Source: an uncultured Christensenella sp. (lineage in GTDB: Bacteria; Bacillota; Clostridia; Christensenellales; Borkfalkiaceae). From it: a stretch of DNA of 64,000 nucleotides. The notes under the pieces were generated by a model. That model was given only the letters and a program-made list of their open reading frames with translations. It searched no databases and had not been told where the DNA came from. Numbering within the stretch: position 1 is the stretch's first letter; each line of letters starts with the position of its first letter. Positions 8,416-16,756 of the stretch are shown piece by piece. Location of the stretch: contig CAJTXM010000006.1 in assembly GCA_910583545.1 (NCBI GenBank), forward strand, positions 1 through 64,000, given 5' to 3'. The translations under genes were made by a program, and so were the position numbers.

Positions 8416-8607
8416 TTAAGCCAATGCAAAAACTTTTGAAAATTCCAGACGTTCGGCAACGTTAAGACCCTTGATTGAGGACAGCTCTTCAAAGAGCGTG
8501 TCGCTGTCCGCTACCCTGCTCTCTTCCTCCGCCGCTAAAATTATTTCGGTTTCGTGACGGCTTCTTATTAAGCTTTTCTGTCTTTCTATATATGCCGTAA
8601 ACGTCAT
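8416..8607 (-). CDS. Small hypothetical protein, 63 aa, divergent from the WYL regulator
   Basis: Not recognised. The ATG at 8607 is chosen over one 13 codons upstream because GAGGAGAGG lies 6 nt before it. The protein is charged and helical (ERQKSLIRSRHETEIILAAEEE at about 6-27) with no membrane segment. Its promoter region abuts that of the WYL regulator, and an inverted repeat sits between the two, so it is probably a target of that regulator. The gap from the phosphoglucomutase gene holds only the terminator and an AT palindrome. Confidence 0.6.
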   Translation of the reverse strand: MTFTAYIERQKSLIRSRHETEIILAAEEESRVADSDTLFEELSSIKGLNVAERLEFSKVFALA

Positions 8608-8652
8608 TTTTCGACCTCTCCTCTGTCTGCAACTACATTTTATCATTAATAC

Positions 8653-8681
8653 TTGACAGAAACTGTCATATATGATAAAGT
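8653..8681 (+). promoter_or_regulatory. Promoter and inverted-repeat operator of the WYL regulator
   Basis: TTGACA (8653-8658), 17-bp spacer, TAAAGT (8676-8681). A perfect inverted repeat, TGACAG-AAA-CTGTCA (8654-8668), overlaps the -35 box. A TAAAAT -10 box for the divergent small gene lies at 8641-8646 on the other strand, so a protein on the repeat could affect both promoters. Autoregulation by the WYL protein is inference. Confidence 0.6.
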
Positions 8682-8732
8682 TTTTTTAAGATTTTATAGT
8701 TTATATTATTCCCGAGAGGTAAAAAAAATACC

Positions 8733-9650
8733 GTGAAATATCAAATAATGATAGATATTATGCTGACGCTTCTGTCGCGCAAAAAAATGACGGCGCAGTA
8801 TCTTGCTACGAAATACGACATTTCTACGCGGAGCGTATACCGCTACGTCGAGGAGCTGAACGTCTGCGGCGTGCCCGTAGATATTGTGCGCGGAAGATAC
8901 GGCGGAATTTCCATACCCGACACTTTCCGCCTGCCCTCGTGGTACTTTACGCGCGATGAGTACACTGCAACCGTAAACGCACTGAACGCAATGTCATCGC
9001 AGGTTTCGGATAAAAGCGTTTTATCTGCGCTTGAAAAGTTGCAGAGTCAGCAAAAGGATGAAAAACACGGTAACGTATGCGGTAATATAATCGTAGACGG
9101 CGGAACCTGGGGCGACAGCAAGAAATTTTCAGATAAAATGCGCGTATGCGAAACGGCGGTCAACGAAAGAAAGTGCCTCAATATAGATTACATATCAAGA
9201 AACGGCGAACACAGCAGGCGCGTCATCGACCCGTACGTGCTTATTTTCAAACAGAACGTCTGGTACGTCTATGCGTTCTGCCACACGAAACAGACTTTCC
9301 GCACGTTCAAAATAGGCAGGATAAAGCAGGCGAGCTTCACAGGCGAATCTTTTGAGAGGAAAGAAGTTTCGAGAGACGAGATAAACCTTAATTTTTACTA
9401 CAACGCGGTCACTATGGTTGACGTTACGCTTGAAATAGAAAAAGCCACCCTTCCCGACGCGGAAGACTGGCTGGGAATGGACAATATCGAGCCGTACGGG
9501 AATAAATTTATTGCAAGGATAACCGCGCCCGACGACGGCGGACTTGTCAATCAGATTTTAAGCTACGGCGGAAGCGTCAAGGTTTTAGAACCGGAAGATT
9601 TAAGACACAAAGTCGAAGCCGCCGCAAAGAAAATTTTAGGAATTGAATAG
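8733..9650 (+). CDS. WYL-domain transcriptional regulator (HTH_11 + WYL)
   Basis: DNA-binding regulator of 305 residues. A winged HTH of the YafY/DeoR type occupies about residues 5-60 (MTAQYLATKYDISTRSVYRY). A WYL domain covers about 135-215 (LNIDYISRNGE, IDPYVLIFKQNVWYVYAFC, FRTFKIGRI), and a WCX-like C-terminal region follows. WYL domains sense small ligands or nucleic acids. The GTG at 8733 has GAGAGG 12 nt upstream, a long spacing; an in-frame ATG at 8748 is the alternative. It is divergent from a 63-residue gene with a TGACAG inverted repeat between them. Confidence 0.88.
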   Translation: MKYQIMIDIMLTLLSRKKMTAQYLATKYDISTRSVYRYVEELNVCGVPVDIVRGRYGGISIPDTFRLPSWYFTRDEYTATVNALNAMSSQVSDKSVLSALEKLQSQQKDEKHGNVCGNIIVDGGTWGDSKKFSDKMRVCETAVNERKCLNIDYISRNGEHSRRVIDPYVLIFKQNVWYVYAFCHTKQTFRTFKIGRIKQASFTGESFERKEVSRDEINLNFYYNAVTMVDVTLEIEKATLPDAEDWLGMDNIEPYGNKFIARITAPDDGGLVNQILSYGGSVKVLEPEDLRHKVEAAAKKILGIE

Positions 9651-9656
9651 AACGTA

Positions 9657-9697
9657 AACGGCGGGCGGAAAATTTCCGCCCGCCGTTTTTAATTTTT
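9657..9697 (+). terminator. Strong intrinsic terminator after the WYL gene
   Basis: GC-rich stem, AACGGCGGGCGGAAA paired with TTTCCGCCCGCCGTT, followed by T5AAT5. It also abuts the end of the minus-strand pseudogene. Confidence 0.9.
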
Positions 9698-9976
9698 ACT
9701 TGTTCGGATTGTACAAATAGAGCGCGTGTATATAATGCAATTTCGTTATATAAGGCGTTTCACTTGTTATTTCAATTTCTTCTTTGATATATGTGCCGTA
9801 TAGTGTAGTATTATCGTCAATATCGTCTAACGGTACCCAACTCCCTGATTTATCCATTACCCAGTAAGCACCGTATTTCTTACTTTATCGCTGTAATCTA
9901 CACTGACTATCGCAGTTTTATAAGGCAGATCATTGCAACCGGTAAACGCAAAAATAAAACCGATTCGGTTAAGCAT
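9696..9976 (-). pseudogene. Frameshifted small lipoprotein-like remnant
   Basis: Two reading frames on the minus strand join into one plausible protein. The first reads FAFTGCNDLPYKTAIVSVDY SDKV (FTGC resembles a lipobox). The second continues KKYGAYWVMDKSGSWVPLDD and ends in HALYLYNPNK and a TAA at 9696-9698. The break lies at about 9876-9884 in an A-rich stretch and is explained by one missing base: the span is 281 nt, one short of 94 codons. The start ATG (9974-9976) sits 6 nt past the cls stop, and the signal peptide is too short, so the 5' end may also be lost. The family is unknown. Confidence 0.65.
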
Positions 9977-9981
9977 TTGGC

Positions 9982-11541
9982 TTACATTAAAGGTGAAACA
10001 ATCTTCAAAACGCAGGCTATCGCCTTGTTTACAAGCGTATTCTTTTCGTCGCCCTGCGGGCGGCACTCTTCGAACGTTCTTTCAAAATCCGCCTCAACCT
10101 CCGCCATTAACTCTTTGTCGTCGGTATAAAGCGCGCTTTCGAACTGCTGATAAAACGAACGCATATCCAAATTTATCGAGCCGATGATAGCGCAGTAATC
10201 CGAGAGTACGAGTTTGCTGTGGACGAAGCTGTCGCGCATAAGATAGATTTTTACTCCGCTTTCTTCGAGCTTTGCCGCGTTATTGCGCGTAATTCTGTAA
10301 ACGTAGGGCTTATCGGGAATTTCGGGAAGTATAATCCTGACGTCCACGCCCGACAGAGCCTTGGATATGAGCATACTCAAAAGCGCTTCGTCGGGAACGA
10401 GATACGGCGTCATAAGATACAGCCGTTTCTGGGCGCGCGAAAATACGTTGAAATACAGCTCTTTGCCTATAAAGCCATCCCTGTCAAGTCCGCAGGAGAA
10501 CGGAACGGCAACCGAAGCGTTTCTCTTTTTATCAAAATGATTGAAATACTTTTCATAGTCGGAAAGTTTGCGCGTTAGATAGTCGTGCTGCCGTAAAAAC
10601 ATTAGCGTGAAACCGTCCACCGCAGGACCTTCCACCCTGACGCCGCCGTCTTTCCAATAGCCGTACAGACGCGCTTCGTTGGTGTATTCGTCGGCAAGGT
10701 TAGCTCCGCCCGTGTAAGCAGTTTTGCCGTCGATTATTATAAGTTTTCTGTGGTCGCGGATATTCAGCATTAAGTTGACCGCCGGAATGAGCCTGTTGAA
10801 GGTCATAAGTTTTATACCGCAGTTTCTTATACGTTTTCTGACCCTTCTCGGAAAAGCGCCGTGACAGCCTAAATCGTCGTAAATTATGCGCACGTCGACT
10901 CCGCTTTTGACTTTTTCCGTGAGAATGTGCAGAAACCTTTCCAAAAGCACGCCTTCGGAAATTATAAAAAACTCGATGAAAACAAACTTTTCGGCTTTTG
11001 AAATTTTTTCGAGAACGTCATCGAAAAACAGTCCGCCCGAAGAAAAATATTTTGCGTCCGTTTGCGAGAATGCGGTAAAGCCGCCCGACTTTTTAAGAAA
11101 TTCGATATCCTCTTTAACCCTGCAATCCGAAGGTTCGCAGACGGAATAAGCGCCGAAGCGTTCATCGGAATAAGAGAAAATCTTTTTATAGCGTTTCCGC
11201 GATTTTCTGAAAAAATATTTGTCGCTTGACAGGAAATAAAGAAAATAACCGACCTGAAAAAATATTAATATTATGAATATCCAGACCGCTTTCGAGGCAG
11301 GACTTCGGTTAGATGATAGCAAAAATATACAGGAAATTACGCTTAAAATAAACGCAATCAGCATAAAAACGCCCGAAATCCAGGCAAAAATCAAATATAA
11401 ATAGATAAAAAAACAGAGTTGAAGCAACACCAACAGCGCGATTGCCCCGACTTTGAGTTTGCCGAAACCGTTTTTTTCCGTTCTTATCTTTATAACCGAT
11501 TTATCGGGCGAGCGCGACGCCCTTCTGCTTCTGTTACTCAT
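9982..11541 (-). CDS. cls: Cardiolipin synthase (phospholipase D family)
   Basis: Membrane enzyme of 519 residues that condenses phosphatidylglycerol to cardiolipin. Two or three hydrophobic helices near 30-95 anchor it. Two PLD catalytic HKD motifs are intact: HRKLIIIDGKTAYTGGANL near 265 and HSKLVLSDYCAIIGSINLD near 445, each followed by the usual GG/GS-N turn. The length is typical for bacterial Cls (480-520). It overlaps the upstream membrane gene by 8 nt and closes a long minus-strand gene string. A broken lipoprotein gene follows directly. Assignment by motif and architecture is firm. Confidence 0.93.
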   Translation of the reverse strand: MSNRSRRASRSPDKSVIKIRTEKNGFGKLKVGAIALLVLLQLCFFIYLYLIFAWISGVFMLIAFILSVISCIFLLSSNRSPASKAVWIFIILIFFQVGYFLYFLSSDKYFFRKSRKRYKKIFSYSDERFGAYSVCEPSDCRVKEDIEFLKKSGGFTAFSQTDAKYFSSGGLFFDDVLEKISKAEKFVFIEFFIISEGVLLERFLHILTEKVKSGVDVRIIYDDLGCHGAFPRRVRKRIRNCGIKLMTFNRLIPAVNLMLNIRDHRKLIIIDGKTAYTGGANLADEYTNEARLYGYWKDGGVRVEGPAVDGFTLMFLRQHDYLTRKLSDYEKYFNHFDKKRNASVAVPFSCGLDRDGFIGKELYFNVFSRAQKRLYLMTPYLVPDEALLSMLISKALSGVDVRIILPEIPDKPYVYRITRNNAAKLEESGVKIYLMRDSFVHSKLVLSDYCAIIGSINLDMRSFYQQFESALYTDDKELMAEVEADFERTFEECRPQGDEKNTLVNKAIACVLKIVSPLM

Positions 11542-12061
11542 TTATGCCCCTGAGCCGTTTTGCCTTTTTGCAAAGCACTTCGATTTCCGCAATAGTTTTG
11601 TCTATAAGATCATCGTACGTCTTTAAGTCGGAGCGATAGATTTTAAGCGAAATAAAAGAGCCTGACGCTATCGTGAAGAGTGCGGCGGCGAAAAGCGCCG
11701 ACGCGGAAATTATGAGCGCGATATCGCTTTTGAACAAAATCAGAAGCGCACCGCAGCAGACGAACAAGAGCGCGGATACAAAATAGAAAAACGCGCAGAT
11801 TAGCGAGTTCAGCGGTTTTTTCCGAGCGTATTTGCCCGTTTTATTGAATGCCAATTCAAGCCTTACCTGCAAGAGCTGTAATTCGTCTTTATACGGCATT
11901 CCGTGCGGACGGGAAAATGCCATATGAACGGTGTCGTAATAGAGTTTGTCGTCCTTTTTTTCGGTCAGAGACCAACCGAAATCGCCGTAACACCGTTCGA
12001 GGTGTTCGGCGGCTTCTCTCTTGCTCTTCACTTTTATAAAATCTTTTTCAAAAAGTTCCAT
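11534..12061 (-). CDS. Hypothetical two-TM membrane protein, 175 aa
   Basis: Not recognised. A soluble N-terminal part (about 1-85) with ERCYGDFGWSL is followed by two transmembrane segments (about 86-110 and 116-140) and a helical C-terminus (KTYDDLIDKTIAEIEVLCKKAKRLR). It starts one nt after the aldose-epimerase stop and overlaps cls by 8 nt, so it is translated with both. A role with cardiolipin synthase is possible from this coupling but is only inference. Confidence 0.75.
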   Translation of the reverse strand: MELFEKDFIKVKSKREAAEHLERCYGDFGWSLTEKKDDKLYYDTVHMAFSRPHGMPYKDELQLLQVRLELAFNKTGKYARKKPLNSLICAFFYFVSALLFVCCGALLILFKSDIALIISASALFAAALFTIASGSFISLKIYRSDLKTYDDLIDKTIAEIEVLCKKAKRLRGINE

Positions 12062-12062
12062 T

Positions 12063-12884
12063 TTATTCTTTTGTTATTGACAGAGAATACGAAAAACTTT
12101 TGCCGTTTTCGTCGGCAAAGTTCATAAAACGCTTATCTTTAAGCTCTTTCGGCGCCTGCGGATAATCGTTGATCCCCCACCACGGTTCGATACAGATGAA
12201 GTCGCCGTCGTTTTCGTTGCTCCAAAAGGCGTAAAGCGGACAGTCCGATTTATAAGTATAGACAAAGCCGTCCTTGACGCGCGCTTTAAGTGCTCCGCCG
12301 GAAAGGTCGCCGAACTGTATCGTCTTATGCTTTCTGAACATATCCTTGTTGAGTTCAAGCGTCCTGACTTCCGCAAGGCACATAGCCTCGTTGGTATCTA
12401 CAAAGTAAGCTATTGGCTCTTCCTCGTTTTCAAATTCCACTGTCGCTTCGCCGTCGGGAGCTTTCATTCCGGCGTGTCCGCCGATATAGAAAGGTATTTC
12501 GCCCTGTTTGGATTTTACAGTGTAAGTAATTTTGACGGTATTCTTTTTAAGAGTGTATTTTACCGACAGAACGAAATCGTAAGGATAAGTCTGCTTTGTA
12601 ACGGCATTTGACGACAGCTCTAAAATGAGAGTATCGAGGCTGTTTTCCACAAGAGCGAATTCGGAATATCTTGCCACGCCGTGAGATTTTGGATTATATT
12701 CTTTTCCTTCGGCGGTATACGGATAAGCGTGTCCGACAACGGGGAAAATCACTACGTCGCGGCTGTTCCACGCGTCTCCGCCCTGCCAAAGGCGCTCCTC
12801 GCCGAGAAAGATAATAGAGTGCATACTTGCGCCGAACGAGTCGACTGTCAGAGTTATGTATTTGTTTTTCAAGAAATATAGCAT
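12063..12884 (-). CDS. Aldose 1-epimerase family protein (GalM/LacX-like)
   Basis: Protein of 273 residues with the galactose mutarotase beta-sandwich pattern. An N-terminal strand region carries GASMHSIIFLGEERLWQG, a central SHGVARYSEF provides the His, and GGHAGMKAP (about 137) and IEPWWGINDYPQ (about 235) are the usual LacX-type positions. Family members interconvert alpha and beta anomers of sugars; the LacX branch has unproven substrates. AAGGA lies 8 nt before the ATG. It follows hinT by 72 nt and is coupled to the membrane gene downstream. The substrate is undetermined. Confidence 0.85.
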   Translation of the reverse strand: MLYFLKNKYITLTVDSFGASMHSIIFLGEERLWQGGDAWNSRDVVIFPVVGHAYPYTAEGKEYNPKSHGVARYSEFALVENSLDTLILELSSNAVTKQTYPYDFVLSVKYTLKKNTVKITYTVKSKQGEIPFYIGGHAGMKAPDGEATVEFENEEEPIAYFVDTNEAMCLAEVRTLELNKDMFRKHKTIQFGDLSGGALKARVKDGFVYTYKSDCPLYAFWSNENDGDFICIEPWWGINDYPQAPKELKDKRFMNFADENGKSFSYSLSITKE

Positions 12885-12956
12885 ATTTTTCCTTATTAAT
12901 ATTAAGCTTTTATTTATCGGTAAATATAAGGTATAAAATTCCGCTTTAAAAAGCGT

Positions 12957-13298
12957 TTAAAAGAGATTGAGCTTTTCTCCGCCGAGAATATGGAAATGAA
13001 GATGCTTCACCTCCTGCCCCGCGTCGTCGCCCTGATTTACGATGAGGCGGTATCCGTTTGCACAGCCGTTTTCTTTGGCAATTTCGGGAATTTTCGTTAA
13101 AATATGCTTCACGGCTTCCGCGCTCCCGGCATCCATATCGGAAAGAAGGCTGAAATGTGTCTTAGGTATTGCGAGAAGGTGAACTTTCGCCTTGGGCGCG
13201 ATATCTTTGAACACAAGCATTTTCTCGTCCTCATAGACCTTTGCGGAAGGAATTCCGCCTGAAATTATTTTGCAGAACAGACAGTTTTTATCATTCAT
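12957..13298 (-). CDS. hinT: HIT family nucleotide hydrolase (HinT-like)
   Basis: Protein of 113 residues, the normal size for HinT purine-nucleoside phosphoramidases. The zinc-binding-type N-terminus CLFCKIISGGIPSAKVYED and the catalytic triad motif HLHFHILGG near the C-terminus (HxHxHxx) are present. HinT enzymes hydrolyse AMP-lysine or aminoacyl-AMP adducts. The RBS AAGGAGA sits 6 nt before the ATG. It overlaps the PrsW-like gene by 8 nt, inside a string of RNA-modification genes. Confidence 0.93.
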   Translation of the reverse strand: MNDKNCLFCKIISGGIPSAKVYEDEKMLVFKDIAPKAKVHLLAIPKTHFSLLSDMDAGSAEAVKHILTKIPEIAKENGCANGYRLIVNQGDDAGQEVKHLHFHILGGEKLNLF

Positions 13299-14853
13299 TT
13301 TTTGCTCTCCTTAATTTTATTGTAAACGAAACAAGAATTACGGCGCAACCGCCTGCGACGCCCACCGCCGCGGAAACGAGCGCAATAAGCAAATCGTAGC
13401 CTTCAAAGCTTTCCGCGTCCGTAACCGCAGAAACCGAGCCGTCATTCTGATTGAAAGTATAACCGTGGAAATCGTTGACTTCGAAAATCCATCTGCTTGT
13501 ATCGCCGAACTTGTATTCGACGCAGGGTATGCGCATAGGAATTTCGTCAAGTTCGACCGAGATACTGTAAGGACGGTCGGGATCGCTCATATAGTAGTCG
13601 AAAAAATACGTCCCGTCAAAGCCCTGAATCTGCGTTTCCTGTATAACGTACGACGGAGTCGTTTCACCGTCAAGATATCTCACCTCGGCGTTTTTACAGT
13701 CGGGGTCGTATTTGCGTCCCCAGTCTGCCGTAAGATTGTATCCGCCCTGCAATGCCGAAACGAATTCGTCGCAGGTTGCATACCTTACCGTAGTTTTATC
13801 GATGCCTATCGGCAAACAGCAAAGCGCAAGCATTATTGCCGAAAGCAACGTGCAGGTGAGCGCAAAAGTGAGATTTGCCGCGTTTGTAAAGCGCATACGC
13901 TCGCTTAGCTTTGTCGCTTCCTGCATTATCTCGTCGTTTAAACGGGTTATGTCGAATTCGTCCGCAAGCGTGGAGAACTGCGATTTGCTTATCACGGCGA
14001 CATTTGTAGCAAGTGTTAAAAGCGCGCTGAGTACCCTGCCCGTGACGCTCATCCAGCCGTCCAGAGGCAAATTCCAAAGGATATGAAGTCCTGTAGAATA
14101 AACCATAAACAGAAGAGTTATTGCGTTGTATCTGCTGTTGAAAAAAGCGTATGCCCAGCCGATTATGCCCGTCCAGAGAATATGAGTGCAGAGTGAGGAC
14201 AGACCTCTGTCAAGAAACAGATATACCGTATTTCTTATATCGATAAACTGCGAAGTGGACATATCCGAATAATAAAAGATATAGCCCATATCCTCTATTA
14301 TAGAAAAGCCTGCGCCCACGGAAACGCCTATCAGAAAGCAGGCGTAAGCGTTTTTATTCTTCATTATGACGATGGCGCACAGAGCTACCGCCGCTTTTGC
14401 AACTTCTTCCGTAACTCCCGATAAAATTACTTTGCTCCAACCGTTTACGGAATCTATCAGAGAAAAACCTAACTGCGCGAGTATCCCTGCCGCAGTTCCG
14501 CCGATGACGAGTAAAGAAAAGAGTTTGAAAACGTTGAGATCCCTTTTAGGATATAGTTCGTATAAAAGAACGAAGAGCGGAATCGAAAACGTCACTCCGC
14601 CGAAAAGCGTGACCGTAGGAACGTAGAACGGATTTTCAGTGAAACGGAGTATCAGCACGTTTACGGTAAAGAGAATAAACAACACGAAAAAGGCGCGAAC
14701 GTAGAGCCACGGCATAGAACCCGTAATACCTCTTTTATCCTCGCCGATACCGCGCGTAAAGACTTCCCTGTACTCGCTTTTTGAGTGAGCGCGGAAAGTT
14801 TCTTTGAAAAAGAACGTTATTCTTGCCCGTGTTAAAGAACCTTTAACTTTCAT
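13291..14853 (-). CDS. PrsW-like glutamic intramembrane protease, extended
   Basis: Membrane protein of 520 residues. The central part matches PrsW-type glutamic proteases: GVTEEVAKAAVAL near 142 (EE pair), GAGFSIIEDMGY near 175 (ED) and SSLCTHILWTGIIGWAYAF near 210 (His helix). PrsW cleaves anti-sigma factors in Bacillus. Beyond this core there are further membrane segments (about 330-350 and 490-510) and an extracytoplasmic region of about 140 residues, giving more than twice the usual PrsW length. Its start overlaps mtaB (ATGA) and its end overlaps hinT. No sigma or anti-sigma factor is nearby, so the substrate is unknown. Confidence 0.8.
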   Translation of the reverse strand: MKVKGSLTRARITFFFKETFRAHSKSEYREVFTRGIGEDKRGITGSMPWLYVRAFFVLFILFTVNVLILRFTENPFYVPTVTLFGGVTFSIPLFVLLYELYPKRDLNVFKLFSLLVIGGTAAGILAQLGFSLIDSVNGWSKVILSGVTEEVAKAAVALCAIVIMKNKNAYACFLIGVSVGAGFSIIEDMGYIFYYSDMSTSQFIDIRNTVYLFLDRGLSSLCTHILWTGIIGWAYAFFNSRYNAITLLFMVYSTGLHILWNLPLDGWMSVTGRVLSALLTLATNVAVISKSQFSTLADEFDITRLNDEIMQEATKLSERMRFTNAANLTFALTCTLLSAIMLALCCLPIGIDKTTVRYATCDEFVSALQGGYNLTADWGRKYDPDCKNAEVRYLDGETTPSYVIQETQIQGFDGTYFFDYYMSDPDRPYSISVELDEIPMRIPCVEYKFGDTSRWIFEVNDFHGYTFNQNDGSVSAVTDAESFEGYDLLIALVSAAVGVAGGCAVILVSFTIKLRRAKNE

Positions 14854-16040
14854 ACAGTACCCGTTACGCCGTCTTTGAAATGCTTTAAAAGCTTAACTTT
14901 GTATTTATTTCCCTCAATGAGTTCGCTATCCGAATAAACGCGTATATAGTTATCGGTATAGCCCTGATTTTTATCTTCCGCAATTATAGTCCGCTCGGTG
15001 TTAAGAAACTTGTCCGCATAAGCTATGCGCGCCTCTTCCGCCGCAGCGAGAAGCCGATGCAGGCGCTCCGACTTGACTTTTTGCGGTAAGTCTTTGAGTC
15101 TGTAAGCCGCAGTCCCCTCCCTCGGAGAATACGCAAACGCGTGCACGCGCGCTAAACCCGCTTCTTTTATTATGGAAAGACTTTCCTCGAAATCTTTTTC
15201 CGTCTCCGTTGCAAAGCCTGCGATAATGTCCGTTGTTATAGCCGAATCGGGAAAAGCCGAATATATCATTTCGCACTTTTCAAGGTACTGCGACCTCGTA
15301 TAGCGCCTGTTCATTGCTTTTAAAACCGCATCGCTTCCGCTCTGCAGAGACAAATGAAACTGCGGAGCGAAATCCTTTAAATTTTTCAGCTCTGACAGAA
15401 GATTTCCGGTTATTGCCGAACATTCAAGCGAACCGAGTCTGATACGCTTGTCCACTCCGCGCAGTGCGTTTATCAGCCTTTCGAGTCCGCCGCCGAACGA
15501 AGAAATATTTATTCCGTTCAGAACAATCTCGGGGCAGGCGCAGAATTCGACTTCGTAAAGAATATCTTCTATACTTCTCGAACGCTCGCGGCCGCGAAGA
15601 TACGGAATTATGCAATACGAACAGAAATTGTTGCAGCCGTCCTGAATTTTGATAAACGCGCGCGTTCTCGTGTTTTTGGGATACGGCATTTCAACGCCGT
15701 TCAGAAAAAGACTTTCCGCGACCGCGTCTAAAACTTCCTGCTTGCGCCTTGCACCGCAGACGAACGTAACACCCTTTTCTTCAAAAGGTTTTTTATCCTT
15801 TTCGGAAGCGCATCCGCAGACGAAAATTTTTGCGTTTGCATTGAATTTTTTTACCCTTGCGACAAGCTGACGGCTCTTGCGCTCCGCCTCCGCCGTAACC
15901 GCGCAGGTGTTTAAAATATAGATATCGGCAAAGGACAGCATTTTGGAAGTTTCCACGCCCATCTCTTCGAGCCCTGCCTCGATTGCCGAACTTTCAGCCT
16001 CGTTCACCTTACAGCCGAGAGTAAAGACAACCGCTTTCAT
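14850..16040 (-). CDS. mtaB: tRNA t6A37 methylthiotransferase MtaB
   Basis: Radical-SAM methylthiotransferase of 396 residues that converts t6A to ms2t6A at position 37 of ANN-decoding tRNAs. The UPF0004 domain has Cys at GCKVNEAES (about 10), NTCAVTAEAERKSRQ (about 45) and VCGCASE (about 78). The radical-SAM CxxxCxxC is QDGCNNFCSYCIIPYLRGRERSR near 135. A TRAM-like end follows. It lacks the extended features of MiaB and fits MtaB by length. It overlaps rsmE and the PrsW-like gene by ATGA, so all three are translationally coupled. Confidence 0.92.
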   Translation of the reverse strand: MKAVVFTLGCKVNEAESSAIEAGLEEMGVETSKMLSFADIYILNTCAVTAEAERKSRQLVARVKKFNANAKIFVCGCASEKDKKPFEEKGVTFVCGARRKQEVLDAVAESLFLNGVEMPYPKNTRTRAFIKIQDGCNNFCSYCIIPYLRGRERSRSIEDILYEVEFCACPEIVLNGINISSFGGGLERLINALRGVDKRIRLGSLECSAITGNLLSELKNLKDFAPQFHLSLQSGSDAVLKAMNRRYTRSQYLEKCEMIYSAFPDSAITTDIIAGFATETEKDFEESLSIIKEAGLARVHAFAYSPREGTAAYRLKDLPQKVKSERLHRLLAAAEEARIAYADKFLNTERTIIAEDKNQGYTDNYIRVYSDSELIEGNKYKVKLLKHFKDGVTGTV

Positions 16041-16756
16041 CGCATTTCACCCAATACGAGCGCGACCTGCGCTACGAGCGCTATCGACGCGGTTTCGGCG
16101 CGGAGAATTCTTTTGCCGAGTGATATGAAAGAAAAATTTTCTTCGCTTGCTATCTTTGCTTCCCTCTCCGAAAAACCGCCCTCGCTGCCTATTACCATTG
16201 CCGTAGAACCGCTGAGCCGAAGTAAATCCGTTTGACTTTCCGCAATAAATTCGCAGGCGAAGAGTTTGTTTGCATAGCACGAAGCCGATTGCAGAGCGGA
16301 CTTGAAGTCGGAAAAATAGGAAATTTCGGGCGTTTTTGAGCGCATACACTGTTTCGACGCTTCTCTTGCCACTTTTTTAAGACGCTCAAGCTTGTTTTCG
16401 TTGATATACGCCGAACAGAATTCCGACGAGAAAACGCCGATTTTATTTACGCCCAATTCCGTAGCTTTCTGAACGACGAGCTCGCTCCTGTCGCCTTTCA
16501 ACGCGCCGAACAGAAGATACATATCCTGCTTCGGCTCCCTTTCGCCGTCGCCGACAGAAACGATATGACAGAGAAGACTGTGCTTATCGACCCTTGAAAC
16601 GATCGCGCCGTATTCCTTTCCGCTTCCGTCCAGCAACGTGATTTCACTGCCCGTATCTACGCGCTGTACTGTCTTTGCGTGGACGAATTCGTCGCCCTCC
16701 AATACGGCGTACGCGCCGTCGATTTTATCGACGAAAAATCTTTTCCTTCCGCTCAT
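16037..16756 (-). CDS. rsmE: 16S rRNA (uracil(1498)-N3)-methyltransferase RsmE
   Basis: SPOUT-class methyltransferase of 239 residues that modifies U1498 of 16S rRNA. The N-terminal PUA-like part starts RKRFFVDKIDG; the C-terminal knot shows VIGSEGGFSEREAKIA and LGKRILRAETASIA, both RsmE signatures. I chose the ATG at 16756, which overlaps the prmA stop as ATGA and matches the family N-terminus. A GTG eight codons upstream has GAGAGG near it and is the alternative. The prmA-rsmE pair is a common Firmicute arrangement near ribosome-maturation genes. Confidence 0.93.
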   Translation of the reverse strand: MSGRKRFFVDKIDGAYAVLEGDEFVHAKTVQRVDTGSEITLLDGSGKEYGAIVSRVDKHSLLCHIVSVGDGEREPKQDMYLLFGALKGDRSELVVQKATELGVNKIGVFSSEFCSAYINENKLERLKKVAREASKQCMRSKTPEISYFSDFKSALQSASCYANKLFACEFIAESQTDLLRLSGSTAMVIGSEGGFSEREAKIASEENFSFISLGKRILRAETASIALVAQVALVLGEMR

